A stretch of DNA of 64,000 nucleotides from Pseudomonadota bacterium (GTDB lineage Bacteria; Myxococcota_A; UBA796; CAJQPC01), in assembly GCA_024228935.1 (NCBI GenBank), contig JAAESX010000213.1:113802-177801 (forward strand). The letters are read 5' to 3'. This document shows, piece after piece, positions 1-8,134 of the stretch. Made by a program: the position numbers and the translations under genes. Under the pieces are notes generated by a model. It was not told where the DNA came from, did not search any database, and saw only the letters and a list, made by a program, of their open reading frames with translations. The first letter of the stretch is position 1. Every line of letters starts with the position of its first letter.

Positions 1-44
1 GGCCGCCTTTCCTGCTCTGGGGTCCCTCTCAGGAGGGGAGCCCG

Positions 45-707
45 TCAGTAGTTCTTCAGAGCTCGCTCGGCGGGCATCCCGGCCGCGACCAGCGCATCCG
101 TCGCTCCCTGGCACATCGGGCCGGGGCCGCACAGGACGAGCGCCGCGTTCTCGCCCGACGCCAGCGGGTCCCGAGCGTAGACGTCCTGCGGGAAGCCGCT
201 CTCGAAGCCATCCGCCGGCTCGTCGAGGGTGGCCACGACGCGCACGCCGCGAGCGGCCCAGTCGGCGAACTTGTCCTGGTACGCCATGTGGTCGGGAGAG
301 CGGGCCCCGTAGTAGATGCGGCTGTCTCCGCCCCAGCTGTTGCGGGACTCGATGACGGCGCGGACCGCCGAGATGCCCGTGCCGCCGGCGAAGAACAGGA
401 CGTCCCGACCGTCGAGCTCGGACACCGTGAAGCCGTTACCTATCACCGCCGAGCACTGGACGCTGTGGCCCGCCTGGGCCTTGCAGATCTGGCCGGCCAT
501 ACCGTCGGTGTACTGGATCAGGAACTCGAAGCCGTCGGCTCCCGGCGCGCTGGCGATGGCCATGAACGCTGGCTTGCCCTCGCCGGCCGCGAGCTGCACG
601 TACTGACCCGGCACGGTGTACCCGGACGCCAGGTCACCGACGTCCAGCGTGATGGCGTGCAGCCCTTCTCCGACGCGCTCGTTGGCGCGAACGGTCACCT
701 CGTTCAT
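45..707 (-). CDS. FNR-like flavin/NAD(P)H oxidoreductase
   Basis: A 220-residue protein of the ferredoxin-NADP reductase superfamily. It probably moves electrons between NAD(P)H and a partner through bound FAD. The N-terminal half holds the flavin-binding beta-barrel (GQYVQL near residue 40, then an Ala-Ser-Ala-Pro stretch in the usual RxYS position). The C-terminal half holds the nucleotide-binding fold with FFAGGTGISAVRAVIES and a late LCGPGPM motif; the chain ends in KNY. No 2Fe-2S cysteine cluster is seen, so the electron partner must be separate. Start ATG is preceded by GGAGA. It is last in a minus-strand set after epmB and the DUF4388 gene (22-base gap). A short imperfect GC-rich hairpin follows at about 17-42. 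Family is clear; substrate is unknown. Confidence 0.8.
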   Translation of the reverse strand: MNEVTVRANERVGEGLHAITLDVGDLASGYTVPGQYVQLAAGEGKPAFMAIASAPGADGFEFLIQYTDGMAGQICKAQAGHSVQCSAVIGNGFTVSELDGRDVLFFAGGTGISAVRAVIESRNSWGGDSRIYYGARSPDHMAYQDKFADWAARGVRVVATLDEPADGFESGFPQDVYARDPLASGENAALVLCGPGPMCQGATDALVAAGMPAERALKNY

Positions 708-729
708 CTCGTCTCCTTCACGCCGCCTC

Positions 730-2451
730 TCAGACGGGCGGACGTGGCTTTGGCTTCTCGCCCACGACCATCAAGGCCTTGGACCTGGCGAGACCATCGA
801 GCAGGCCCGGGTCGTCCGGAGCCAGGTCGAGGGCCTTCTGGTAGGCGTCGATCGCGCCGGACTTGTCCCGCTCCTTGAGCAGTCCGTCGGCCCGCTGGGC
901 GAGCCCACTCACGGCTTGCGTGACCATCTCGTCCCCGACCAGTCCGCGGCGCGCGACACCGCGCGCCTCGACCGACTCGAGGGCCTCCTTGGCCTTGTCG
1001 AGGTGGTTGGCGATGGCGTCGAGCTGTGCGCGCAGCTCGTCCGGGATGTTCCCCAGCGGCGTCGGGTCCCAGCGTGAGCGCTGCTTGCGCCAGGCGGTCT
1101 CGACCTCGGCGCCCGTGCAGATCCAGTGGAGCTCGAGCACGTCGAAGACGTTGGCCTCCTGGACCCGAGCGAGCTTCTTCGCGATGGGCGCCGTGATGCG
1201 CCGGAGCTTCTGCGCCTGGTCCTGCTCGCCCTCGCCGAAGTCGATGAAGCCCATCTCGTTCATCGCCCAGATCGTGCCGGCGGTCCCGGCCTTCGTGAGC
1301 GGCGTGATGGAGAACAGCTTCCGGACGCGGATGGGCTTGTCCGTGATGATGAGGTCGAGGAACTTCAGCTCCCCAGCGTCCCAGTCGAATCCCCGAACGA
1401 TCTTCTCGGCCGTGGGCCGAAGCCGGACGCGGTTCTCGAGGCGCGGCCGGAGCATCGCGTAGAGCCGGTCCGACGTGACGTTGCGGCTGTGCTGCATCAT
1501 CGCGTTGAACAGCGTCTGCGGCACGTTGACGGGCGGGATGGCGAAGCGCTGGGGGAAGTCCTCGGCCGGGAAGAACGCCCAGCTGCCGGCGTCCTCGCGC
1601 AGCACGACCTGCAGCAGGAACTCGCACTGGCGCTTCAGGACGGTCGGGATCTGGCCCGCCCGCAGCAGTCCCATGCGGACGAAGGCCTCGCCCTGCTTGC
1701 AGCCCTCGCTGTCCATGATGTCGAGGGCCTGGGCGACCTGGTCGGCCGTGACCTTCTGGGCCGTGAGCAGCAGTCCGCCCAGCGTCTCGTGCTCGCGCAG
1801 CGGCTCGGTCCGCCAGCCGACGGGGCCGCCGTCCTGCCAGAAGCCGTACCGCGTCGTGCCGTCCTCGAGCAGGACCGTCAGGAGTCCGGTGGTCTCGGCC
1901 AGCGCGATGTCGACGAGGAAGTCCCGCAGGCCGCGACCCGTGAGCGTCCCGGCGGCGAGCGGCTCGCGGTCGAGGACGTCGGGGAGCTCGTAGCCATAGG
2001 TCCGGCGCCGCTCTTCCGCCGGCGCGACGACGTCTTCGGTCGGCGCGACGGGCTGAGCGACCGGGCGCTCGACGATGACCTGCTGGACGACCGGTGGAGG
2101 CGCGACCGGGACGTCTTCCGGGCGGATGACCTCGCCCGAGTCGAGCAGGTGCGTCCGGACCCGGTCGATGGTCTCGAAGACGTTCTCGACCCACTGCCAG
2201 ACGGCGTCGGGCCACTCCTGGACCTGGGCGACGGTGTCGCCGTTGGGGAGCACCCGCAGGACGTTGCAGCGCACGGGTCCCTGCCGTCCGCTGAACGGCA
2301 GCATGATGTCCAGCTGGAACTGGGTCGACAGCTCGTCCCCGTCCACGGCGCTGCCGGGGATGACGACGGTCCGGTTCTTGAGGTGTTGCTCATGGACCTC
2401 GAGAAAGGTGTCGAGGTCGGACAGGTCCAGCGTGGTGGCACGAACGGCCAT
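730..2451 (-). CDS. DUF4388 protein with PilZ-like N-terminus and TPR-like tail
   Basis: A 573-residue cytoplasmic protein with no signal peptide. Residues about 1-110 resemble a PilZ-type beta domain (LDTFLEVHEQHLKNRTVVIP, then a valine-rich barrel). A Pro/Val/Ala linker follows. Residues about 155-320 match the DUF4388 pattern: GTLTGRGLRDFLVDIALAE, repeated short beta strands (TTRYGFWQDGGPVGW) and a long helical segment. After residue 400 there is a J-domain-like helical stretch (WRKQRSRWDPTPLGNIP) and a TPR-like hairpin (ERDKSGAIDAYQKALDLAP). In Myxococcota this architecture is common near gliding, chemosensory or gene-regulation modules, but no molecular activity is established. It follows epmB by 5 bases and is probably cotranscribed. 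Domain calls are by eye. Confidence 0.75.
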   Translation of the reverse strand: MAVRATTLDLSDLDTFLEVHEQHLKNRTVVIPGSAVDGDELSTQFQLDIMLPFSGRQGPVRCNVLRVLPNGDTVAQVQEWPDAVWQWVENVFETIDRVRTHLLDSGEVIRPEDVPVAPPPVVQQVIVERPVAQPVAPTEDVVAPAEERRRTYGYELPDVLDREPLAAGTLTGRGLRDFLVDIALAETTGLLTVLLEDGTTRYGFWQDGGPVGWRTEPLREHETLGGLLLTAQKVTADQVAQALDIMDSEGCKQGEAFVRMGLLRAGQIPTVLKRQCEFLLQVVLREDAGSWAFFPAEDFPQRFAIPPVNVPQTLFNAMMQHSRNVTSDRLYAMLRPRLENRVRLRPTAEKIVRGFDWDAGELKFLDLIITDKPIRVRKLFSITPLTKAGTAGTIWAMNEMGFIDFGEGEQDQAQKLRRITAPIAKKLARVQEANVFDVLELHWICTGAEVETAWRKQRSRWDPTPLGNIPDELRAQLDAIANHLDKAKEALESVEARGVARRGLVGDEMVTQAVSGLAQRADGLLKERDKSGAIDAYQKALDLAPDDPGLLDGLARSKALMVVGEKPKPRPPV

Positions 2452-2456
2452 ATGGC

Positions 2457-3470
2457 TCAGCTCCTTCTGCTCAGGATGCCATCCTGGACCGCCTGCAGGA
2501 CCCCGATCTTCCCGGATCCGTCGGGAGGATCGACCACATAGCGAGGGAGCGCAACCCCCGACACGCGGCGCGCGAGCGCATCGTGCAGAGCGAGCCCTCG
2601 CTCGGCGTCCACACGGAAGGCGGCGTTGCCCAGCGCGGCGTCCGTGTGGTGGAGGTAGTACGGGAAGACGCGAAGCTCGACGAGCCTCTCGGATAGCTCG
2701 GCGAGCACGTCCACGTCGTCGTTCACGCCCGCCAGGAGCACGGACTGGTTGAGCACCGGGAGTCCCGCGTCGACGAGCCGGCCGAGCGCATCCACGACGT
2801 CACCCGTCAGCTCACGCGGGTGGTTCGCATGGACCAGGACCCAGACCGGCGCCCTCTCTCGCAGACCACGGACGAGCTCGTCCGTCACCCGGCGCGGCGC
2901 GGTGATGGGGGCGCGCGTGTGGATGCGAACGACGGGCACCTCGGGGCGGACGGCGTCCAGGACGCGGAACAGCGTGTCGTCGCGCACGGCCAGCGGATCG
3001 CCACCGCTGAGGATGAGCTCACGGGCGCCCGAGGCGCGCGCCAGCGCCAGCGCCTCGTCGAGCTCCTCGCGGCTGGGGTCCTCCGGGCCGCCGTGGTCGT
3101 TCCGGCGGAAGCAGTAGCGGCAGTACAGGTGGCAGCGCCGCGTCAGGAGCAGCAGCATCCGGTCGTCGTGCTTGCGAACCAACCACGGGTGCGGCTTCAG
3201 CGAGCGCTCGCCGACGGGATCCACCCTGCCCTCGCCGTCCGGTAGCAGCTCCTCAGGCGACGGAATGGCCTGGCGCAGGAGCGCGTCGTCGGCCTCGGGG
3301 CGGCTGCGGTCGAACCAGCCCCTGGGCACTCGGACCGGGAACATCCGAGAGGCCGCCTCCCACGTCTCGGCCGTGAGCCACGAGAGCCGAGAAAGGGCCT
3401 CGGCTCTCCCCAGCACGCGCCCTGCACGGCTGCGCTCGACGCGATAGGGGGTGGGCCGTTCCTCACTCAC
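2457..3470 (-). CDS. epmB: EF-P (R)-beta-lysine-modification aminomutase EpmB
   Basis: A radical SAM enzyme of the lysine 2,3-aminomutase family, 337 residues (E. coli EpmB is about 340). EpmB makes (R)-beta-lysine from L-alpha-lysine, which EpmA attaches to elongation factor P. The radical SAM cysteines are Cys113, Cys117 and Cys120 in RRCHLYCRYCFRRND. SGGDPLAV fits the SAM-binding GGDP region, and LNQSVLLAGVND and PYYLHHTD are aminomutase signatures. The start is GTG with a GAGG Shine-Dalgarno 7 bases upstream; this leader lies over the first codons of efp on the other strand. The identity is firmly supported by efp and epmA directly across a 14-base divergent gap. Confidence 0.93.
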   Translation of the reverse strand: MSEERPTPYRVERSRAGRVLGRAEALSRLSWLTAETWEAASRMFPVRVPRGWFDRSRPEADDALLRQAIPSPEELLPDGEGRVDPVGERSLKPHPWLVRKHDDRMLLLLTRRCHLYCRYCFRRNDHGGPEDPSREELDEALALARASGARELILSGGDPLAVRDDTLFRVLDAVRPEVPVVRIHTRAPITAPRRVTDELVRGLRERAPVWVLVHANHPRELTGDVVDALGRLVDAGLPVLNQSVLLAGVNDDVDVLAELSERLVELRVFPYYLHHTDAALGNAAFRVDAERGLALHDALARRVSGVALPRYVVDPPDGSGKIGVLQAVQDGILSRRS

Positions 3471-3484
3471 AGCGAGACCTCGTC

Positions 3485-4054
3485 ATGGCGCACTACTATC
3501 AGACGTCCGACTTCCGCAACGGCCTCAAGGTCGTCGTCGACGGCAACCCCTTCGTCATGACGTACTTCCAGTTCGTGAAGCCCGGCAAGGGCACCGCGTT
3601 CACGCGCACGAAGCTGAAGAACCTCATCAGCGGCGCTGTCATCGAGCGCACCTACCGCACGGGCGAGCAGCTCGAGGCGGCGGACTGCGAAGAGAAGAAG
3701 ATGCAGTACCAGTACCAGGACGGAGACCTGTTCTTCTTCATGGACATGGAGAGCTACGAGCAGATCGGCGTGCCGGTCGAGGTCATGGACGGGACCGAAC
3801 TGTTCCTCCTCGATGCGCTCGAGGTCGAGGTCATGATGTACAACGACCGCCCGGTCGGTGTGGAGCTCCCGCAGTTCATCGAGGCCGAGATCACCTACTG
3901 CGAGCCGGGCGCCAAGGGCAACACCGCCCAGGGCGCGACCAAGCCTGCGACGGTCTGCAACGGTGCCCAGGTCCAGGTCCCGCTGTTCATCAACAACGGC
4001 GAAGTGATCAAGATCGACACCAAGGACAAGAAGTACTGCAACCGGGTCCGGTGA
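3485..4054 (+). CDS. efp: Elongation factor P
   Basis: Translation factor EF-P, 189 residues, the usual length. It binds between the P and E sites and rescues ribosomes stalled at polyproline runs. The three beta-barrel domains are present in order, KOW-like N-terminal, central OB and C-terminal OB. The modification loop reads VKPGKGTAFTRTKLKN, so the target is Lys35 (Lys34 after Met removal), matching the E. coli beta-lysylated residue. A Lys at this position, not Arg, fits EpmA/EpmB modification, and both enzymes are adjacent. The C-terminus carries NNGEVIKIDTK. The stop overlaps the epmA start (GTGA). The promoter must lie in or over the start of epmB, since only 14 bases separate the two starts. 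Confidence 0.97.
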   Translation: MAHYYQTSDFRNGLKVVVDGNPFVMTYFQFVKPGKGTAFTRTKLKNLISGAVIERTYRTGEQLEAADCEEKKMQYQYQDGDLFFFMDMESYEQIGVPVEVMDGTELFLLDALEVEVMMYNDRPVGVELPQFIEAEITYCEPGAKGNTAQGATKPATVCNGAQVQVPLFINNGEVIKIDTKDKKYCNRVR

Positions 4055-4881
4055 GTCCGGCCCTGCCCGAGCCTGGCGTCCTCCGGGACCGGGCTCAGAT
4101 CCTGCGAGCGCTGCGAGGCTGGCTCGACGACAACGGGTTCGTCGAGATCGAGGCCCCGACGCTCGTTCGAAGCGGCGCCCTCGAGGAACACCTCGAGGCG
4201 CTGGCCGTGGGGGACCGGTTCCTCCACACGTCGCCCGAGTTCGCCTGCAAGCGGGTGCTCGCGAGCGGGCTCCCACGCCTCTACAGCCTGGGCCCCTGCT
4301 ACCGCGGCGAGGAGTGGGGCCCGATGCACAGCACCGAGTTCACGATGCTCGAGTGGTACCGCGTCGGCACGGACTACCGCGGCATCCTCGACGACACGCG
4401 CGAGCTGGTGCGAGCCGCGGCCAGCGCGGTGGGCGTCGACGTCCCTCCGTTCGAGCAGCTCACCGCCGCCGAGGCCCTCGCTCGACACAGCCCGGGCGCC
4501 GAAGACGTCGAGCGCGCCTGGGTGAACGACGTCGAGCCGCGGCTCCTGAGCCCCACCTTCATCGTGGACTACCCCGCCGCCGACGCCGCGTTCGCCGAGG
4601 TCCGTGGAGACATCGCCGAGCGCTTCGAGCTGTACTGGAAGGGCATCGAGGTCGCGAACGCGTTCACCGAGCTCCGAGACCCGGTCGAGCTGCGAGCCCG
4701 CTGGGAACACAACAACGCCGCGCGACGTGCCGCAGGTCGACTCCCACACCCGGTCGACGAGCGGGTCGTCGACGCCGTGTCCCGTCACGCTCGGGCCGGC
4801 GGCATCGCGCTGGGTGTGGACCGGCTGGTGCTGGTCCTTCTGGGCCTCTCGGACATCGCCCAGGTCCGGATCCCCGGTTGA
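4051..4881 (+). CDS. epmA: EF-P lysine lysyltransferase EpmA (PoxA/GenX)
   Basis: A truncated class II lysyl-tRNA synthetase paralogue that joins (R)-beta-lysine to EF-P. It is 276 residues with the GTG start that overlaps the efp stop (GTGA); E. coli EpmA is about 325. No tRNA anticodon-binding domain is present, as expected. Class II motif 2 is YRGEEWGPMHSTEFTMLEWY and motif 3 is GGIALGVDRLVLVLLG near the C-terminus. A longer open frame continues upstream through efp, but it is the shadow of that gene; the protein-like sequence starts at SPALPEPGVLRDRAQILRAL. With EpmB this makes a complete beta-lysylation set; the hydroxylase EpmC is not in the window. Confidence 0.94.
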   Translation: MSPALPEPGVLRDRAQILRALRGWLDDNGFVEIEAPTLVRSGALEEHLEALAVGDRFLHTSPEFACKRVLASGLPRLYSLGPCYRGEEWGPMHSTEFTMLEWYRVGTDYRGILDDTRELVRAAASAVGVDVPPFEQLTAAEALARHSPGAEDVERAWVNDVEPRLLSPTFIVDYPAADAAFAEVRGDIAERFELYWKGIEVANAFTELRDPVELRARWEHNNAARRAAGRLPHPVDERVVDAVSRHARAGGIALGVDRLVLVLLGLSDIAQVRIPG

Positions 4882-5519
4882 TCTGGCTCCTCGCCTGCAC
4901 TGTCGCCACCTCGAACAGCCAGGACGCCACGGCGTTCTCGACGGGCGACTGCCCGTTGGTCACCGACGACGAGCTGCGCGCCGAGTGCCTGCTGTCCATC
5001 GGCGCTCCCTGCGAGAGCATCGAGGCGGGACGATGGCGAGCGGAGTGCTTCTTCGTCCGGGCCGAGGAGCAGCTGGGCGCCAACCCCGAGGCCGCGGTCG
5101 AGAGCTGTGCCCAGGCCGGTCCTTTCGCGGGCGAGTGCTGGACCCACCTGTTCAAGGCGCTGGCGGACCCCGCCGACGGCCGCACCCTCGACGACTCCCT
5201 GGCGGTCGAGGCCCGCTTCGCCGCACCCGACTGGCGCCCACCGTGGGGCTGGTGGTGGCGCCGGCACCACGAAGCGGCCGAGGTGCTCGACCTGGCCGTC
5301 TGTGCCGAGGTCGAGCGCGACGACCTGAGGCGGCGGTGTGAGAACGCCGCACCCACAGCGCTGTCCCTGGGCTGGCGGCGGCGCATCGCCGAGCGGCCGC
5401 GCACGTGGTGCTCCCGGACGCTGGACGACCTGAGCCGGGACCCTGTCGGGCGAACCTGGGTGCGGACCGACGCGCTCGACGCCTTGGTGCTCACCGAGCT
5501 GGAGCAGTGCCCGGGCTGA
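4878..5519 (+). CDS. Small putative lipoprotein with unusually short signal
   Basis: A 213-residue protein with no recognised family. The proposed start is TTG, whose last bases form the epmA stop (TTGA), so the protein begins MIWLLAC. That would be a lipobox (LLAC) after only six residues and without a basic N-region. The rest is rich in Cys (roughly ten), Glu and Trp (RPPWGWWWRRHHEA), with repeats of the type DDELRAECLLSIGAPC and ERDDLRRRCENAA. This suggests a helical, disulfide- or pair-stabilised repeat. There is no other ATG/GTG/TTG in frame nearby. It may be an exported helical-repeat protein; lipidation is an inference from the LLAC box only. Confidence 0.6.
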   Translation: MIWLLACTVATSNSQDATAFSTGDCPLVTDDELRAECLLSIGAPCESIEAGRWRAECFFVRAEEQLGANPEAAVESCAQAGPFAGECWTHLFKALADPADGRTLDDSLAVEARFAAPDWRPPWGWWWRRHHEAAEVLDLAVCAEVERDDLRRRCENAAPTALSLGWRRRIAERPRTWCSRTLDDLSRDPVGRTWVRTDALDALVLTELEQCPG

Positions 5520-5531
5520 GAGCCCGCAGCG

Positions 5532-8105
5532 TCAGCCCAGCGACGCCATGGTCAGGTCGATCTCTTCCTGCTCGTCGGCCGTCAGGCGGTACTCGATCTC
5601 CATCCCCTTCTCCTGACCGGCGGTCAGATCACGGCGACGGGAGCTCCACACGACGACACCCGCGAGCTTGACCGCTTCGGCCAGCCCGGGGACGGCGATC
5701 TCGAACACGCACGCGCGGCCCTCCTTCAGCGGCTTCTCGGCCTTGATGAAGGTGCGACCTCGCTTGAGGTTCTCCTTGTACTCGCGCACGAACGCCGAGG
5801 CGCTCTTGTACGAGATCTTCAGCCGCGCCGGCTTCTTGGTGCGCTTGCGCGGCGGCGGCGGCGGCTCGGGCTCCGGCTCGGGCTCCGGCTCGGAGTACAG
5901 GTCCTCGGGGTAGAAGAGGTCCTCCTCGAGCAGGGCCGGTCGCAGCTCCTCGTCCATATCGACGTCGACCTCGTCCGGAAGGTCCGGCACGTCGTCGAAG
6001 GGGTCGTCGGGCGGGCTGGCGCTGTCCTCGTCGGGCGGAGCCAGGTAGCCCAGCGCGTCGTCGGGAAGCTCGTCGAGCGGCTCCAGGTCGTCGATCGGCT
6101 CGAGCTCGTCGATCTCCTCGAAGTCCTCGAGCGGAGCGGGAGGCGGTACGTCGCCGTACATCGCGGCGAGCTCGCTCGCATCGGCACGCGGGCTGTTGCC
6201 GAACCCGGTCGCGCTCACCGCGGCCGGCGCGTCGTCGAGCGGCTCGACCGCCGACGGGTCGATGGTCGGGAGCTCGATGGAGAGCTTGGTGCGAGGCGCC
6301 TCGGGGGGCGGATCGGGGAGCTCGGGGACCGGGATCTCGGGCGGCGCGTCGGAAGGCGCTGGCGTCTCGATGGCGATGACCGGCTTGGCGTCGGTCTGCT
6401 GCGGCTCTTCCGGCGGCGCTTCCTTGGCCTTCTTCGGAGCCTCCTTCTTCTTGCCGCCAGTCAGGCCGCTGAAGAGGCCGGCGAAGAAGCCACCCTTGGA
6501 CTCCTCGCCCGTTCCACCCACGGCGACCGGCGCCTGGGCACCGTTCTTCGACTTCTTGGCCCGCTCGGCGGCGATCGCGTCGTCGTCGGGCAGGGTCGGG
6601 TCGCTCGCCTTGTCGCTGTAGTTCCGGATCACGAGCTGCTTTCGCTCACCCGTCAGCCGGTCCACCGCGGTGGTGTGGAGCATGCCGTTGGCATCGATGC
6701 GGAAGGTCACGTCGATCTTCCGTTCCATGCGACGCGCCGCACGCAGCCCGTCCAGGACGAACTCGCCGAGCCGTTCGCATTCCTCGGCCACACGGGACGC
6801 GCCCTGGCGCACCGTGATGCGGACGCGCTCCTGGTCTTCGCTGGCCGTCGTGAAGACCCGTGTCTTGGTGAACGGGATGCGTGTGTTGCGCTCGATGAGC
6901 GTCGTGAAGAACCCACCGGCCGAGTCGATGCCGAGATCGAACGGTGTGACGTCGATCAGCAGGGTCGTGCCGGCGTCCGGCTCGTCCAGCGACTGGGCGT
7001 GAACAGCAGCGCCGATGGCCACGACCTCTTCCGGGTGCACGGAGCGCGAGGGCTCCTTGCCGAAGAGCGTGGAGATGGCCTCGCGGACACGGGGCATCCG
7101 GGTCTGACCACCGACCAGGACGATGTCGTCGAGCTGGTTGATCTGCAGGCCGGCCATCGCGACGGCCTCCTGCGTGATGTCCAGCGTCTTGTCGACCAGG
7201 TCGCCGACGAGCTCCTCGAGCTGCGAACGGGTGAGCTCGTACTCCAGGTTCCGCGTGGGCGTGATGCGGGGGACCAGCACCGTCACCTTGTCGGTGAACG
7301 AGAGCTCGCACTTGGCGCGCTCGGCGGCGTCCTTCAGGCGCTGGAGGGCGGTGACGTCCTCGCGCAGGTCCTCGCGGTGCTCGGCCAGGAACCGGTCCGC
7401 GAGCCACTCGACGATGCGAAGGTCGAAGTCCTCGCCGCCCAGGTACGTGTCACCGGTCGTGGCCAGGACCTCGTAGACCCCGCTCGAGAGGTGCAGGACC
7501 GAGACGTCGAACGTTCCGCCGCCCAGGTCGTAGATGGCGACGTTCCGCTCGATGTCCTTGCGGAAGCCGTACGCGAGCGCGGCGGCCGTGGGCTCGTTCA
7601 GCAGACGGTCGCAGCGGAGCCCCGCCAGCTCGGCGGCCTCCATCGTCGCGGCGCGCTGTGCGTGGTTGAAGTACGCGGGCACCGTGATGACCGCTTCCTC
7701 GACCTCTTCGCCCAGGGCACGCTCGGCGATCTGTTTCGCGACCTTGAGGATGATGGCGCTGACCTCGGCCGGCGTCATCACGTGCTCGCCGAGGCCGACG
7801 TTGGCTTCGCCGTCCTGCCCTTCGGTGATCTCGAACGGCATGCGGCGGGCGGTGTCTTGCGCCTGCCGAGAGCTGAACTGGCGCCCGATGAGCCGCTTCA
7901 CGGCGTACACCGTGTTGTCGGGGTCGGTCAGGATGCGATTCTTCGCCGCCTGCCCCACCACGAAGCTGCCATCTTCCTTCTGGCACACGACAGAAGGGAG
8001 GACCTTGTAGCCCTTCTCATCTTCGAGAACCTTGGGTCGCCCCTTGATGAACACGGCCACAGCCGTGTTCGTGGTGCCCAGATCGATCCCGATGGTTCGG
8101 CCCAA
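5532..8105 (-). CDS. Hsp70-family chaperone fused to a PilZ-like domain
   Basis: An 857-residue DnaK-like protein, about 220 residues longer than DnaK. The N-terminus is a standard Hsp70 ATPase (GIDLGTTNTAVAV at residue 5, YFNHAQRAATMEAAELAGL, DLGGGTFDVSVL, VLVGGQTRMPRVREAI). The substrate-binding domain follows (FDLGIDSAGGFFTTLIERNT and RVRITVRQG). After about residue 500 a long Pro/Glu/Asp-rich linker runs to about 755, including a Glu-Pro repeat. The last 100 residues form a PilZ-like beta domain (FVREYKENLKRGRTFIKAEK, then AGVVVWSSRRRDL and KGMEIEYRL). Canonical c-di-GMP-binding residues are not evident. No dnaJ or grpE is adjacent, so this is an accessory Hsp70. It follows purF by 29 bases. 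Confidence 0.88.
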   Translation of the reverse strand: MGRTIGIDLGTTNTAVAVFIKGRPKVLEDEKGYKVLPSVVCQKEDGSFVVGQAAKNRILTDPDNTVYAVKRLIGRQFSSRQAQDTARRMPFEITEGQDGEANVGLGEHVMTPAEVSAIILKVAKQIAERALGEEVEEAVITVPAYFNHAQRAATMEAAELAGLRCDRLLNEPTAAALAYGFRKDIERNVAIYDLGGGTFDVSVLHLSSGVYEVLATTGDTYLGGEDFDLRIVEWLADRFLAEHREDLREDVTALQRLKDAAERAKCELSFTDKVTVLVPRITPTRNLEYELTRSQLEELVGDLVDKTLDITQEAVAMAGLQINQLDDIVLVGGQTRMPRVREAISTLFGKEPSRSVHPEEVVAIGAAVHAQSLDEPDAGTTLLIDVTPFDLGIDSAGGFFTTLIERNTRIPFTKTRVFTTASEDQERVRITVRQGASRVAEECERLGEFVLDGLRAARRMERKIDVTFRIDANGMLHTTAVDRLTGERKQLVIRNYSDKASDPTLPDDDAIAAERAKKSKNGAQAPVAVGGTGEESKGGFFAGLFSGLTGGKKKEAPKKAKEAPPEEPQQTDAKPVIAIETPAPSDAPPEIPVPELPDPPPEAPRTKLSIELPTIDPSAVEPLDDAPAAVSATGFGNSPRADASELAAMYGDVPPPAPLEDFEEIDELEPIDDLEPLDELPDDALGYLAPPDEDSASPPDDPFDDVPDLPDEVDVDMDEELRPALLEEDLFYPEDLYSEPEPEPEPEPPPPPRKRTKKPARLKISYKSASAFVREYKENLKRGRTFIKAEKPLKEGRACVFEIAVPGLAEAVKLAGVVVWSSRRRDLTAGQEKGMEIEYRLTADEQEEIDLTMASLG
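5863..5894 (-). repeat. 12-base tandem repeat coding Glu-Pro
   Basis: The unit GGCTCGGGCTCC occurs twice exactly with a partial third copy. Read on the minus strand it encodes the Glu-Pro run just before the Pro-rich segment and the PilZ-like domain of the Hsp70 protein. It is likely a length-variable hinge. Confidence 0.7.
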
Positions 8106-8134
8106 AGCGGGTGCCTCCGCGAAAATCCGGCCGA

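Noticed and set aside
17..42. Rho-independent terminator after the first gene
   Set aside because: The hairpin is imperfect and no T-rich run follows; it is mentioned only in the gene note.
2075..2752. Open frames on the plus strand opposite the DUF4388 gene and epmB
   Set aside because: They are shadows of confirmed minus-strand genes with no ribosome sites or homology signals.
5532..8105. Housekeeping DnaK
   Set aside because: Length, acidic linker, PilZ-like tail and lack of dnaJ/grpE neighbours argue for an accessory Hsp70.
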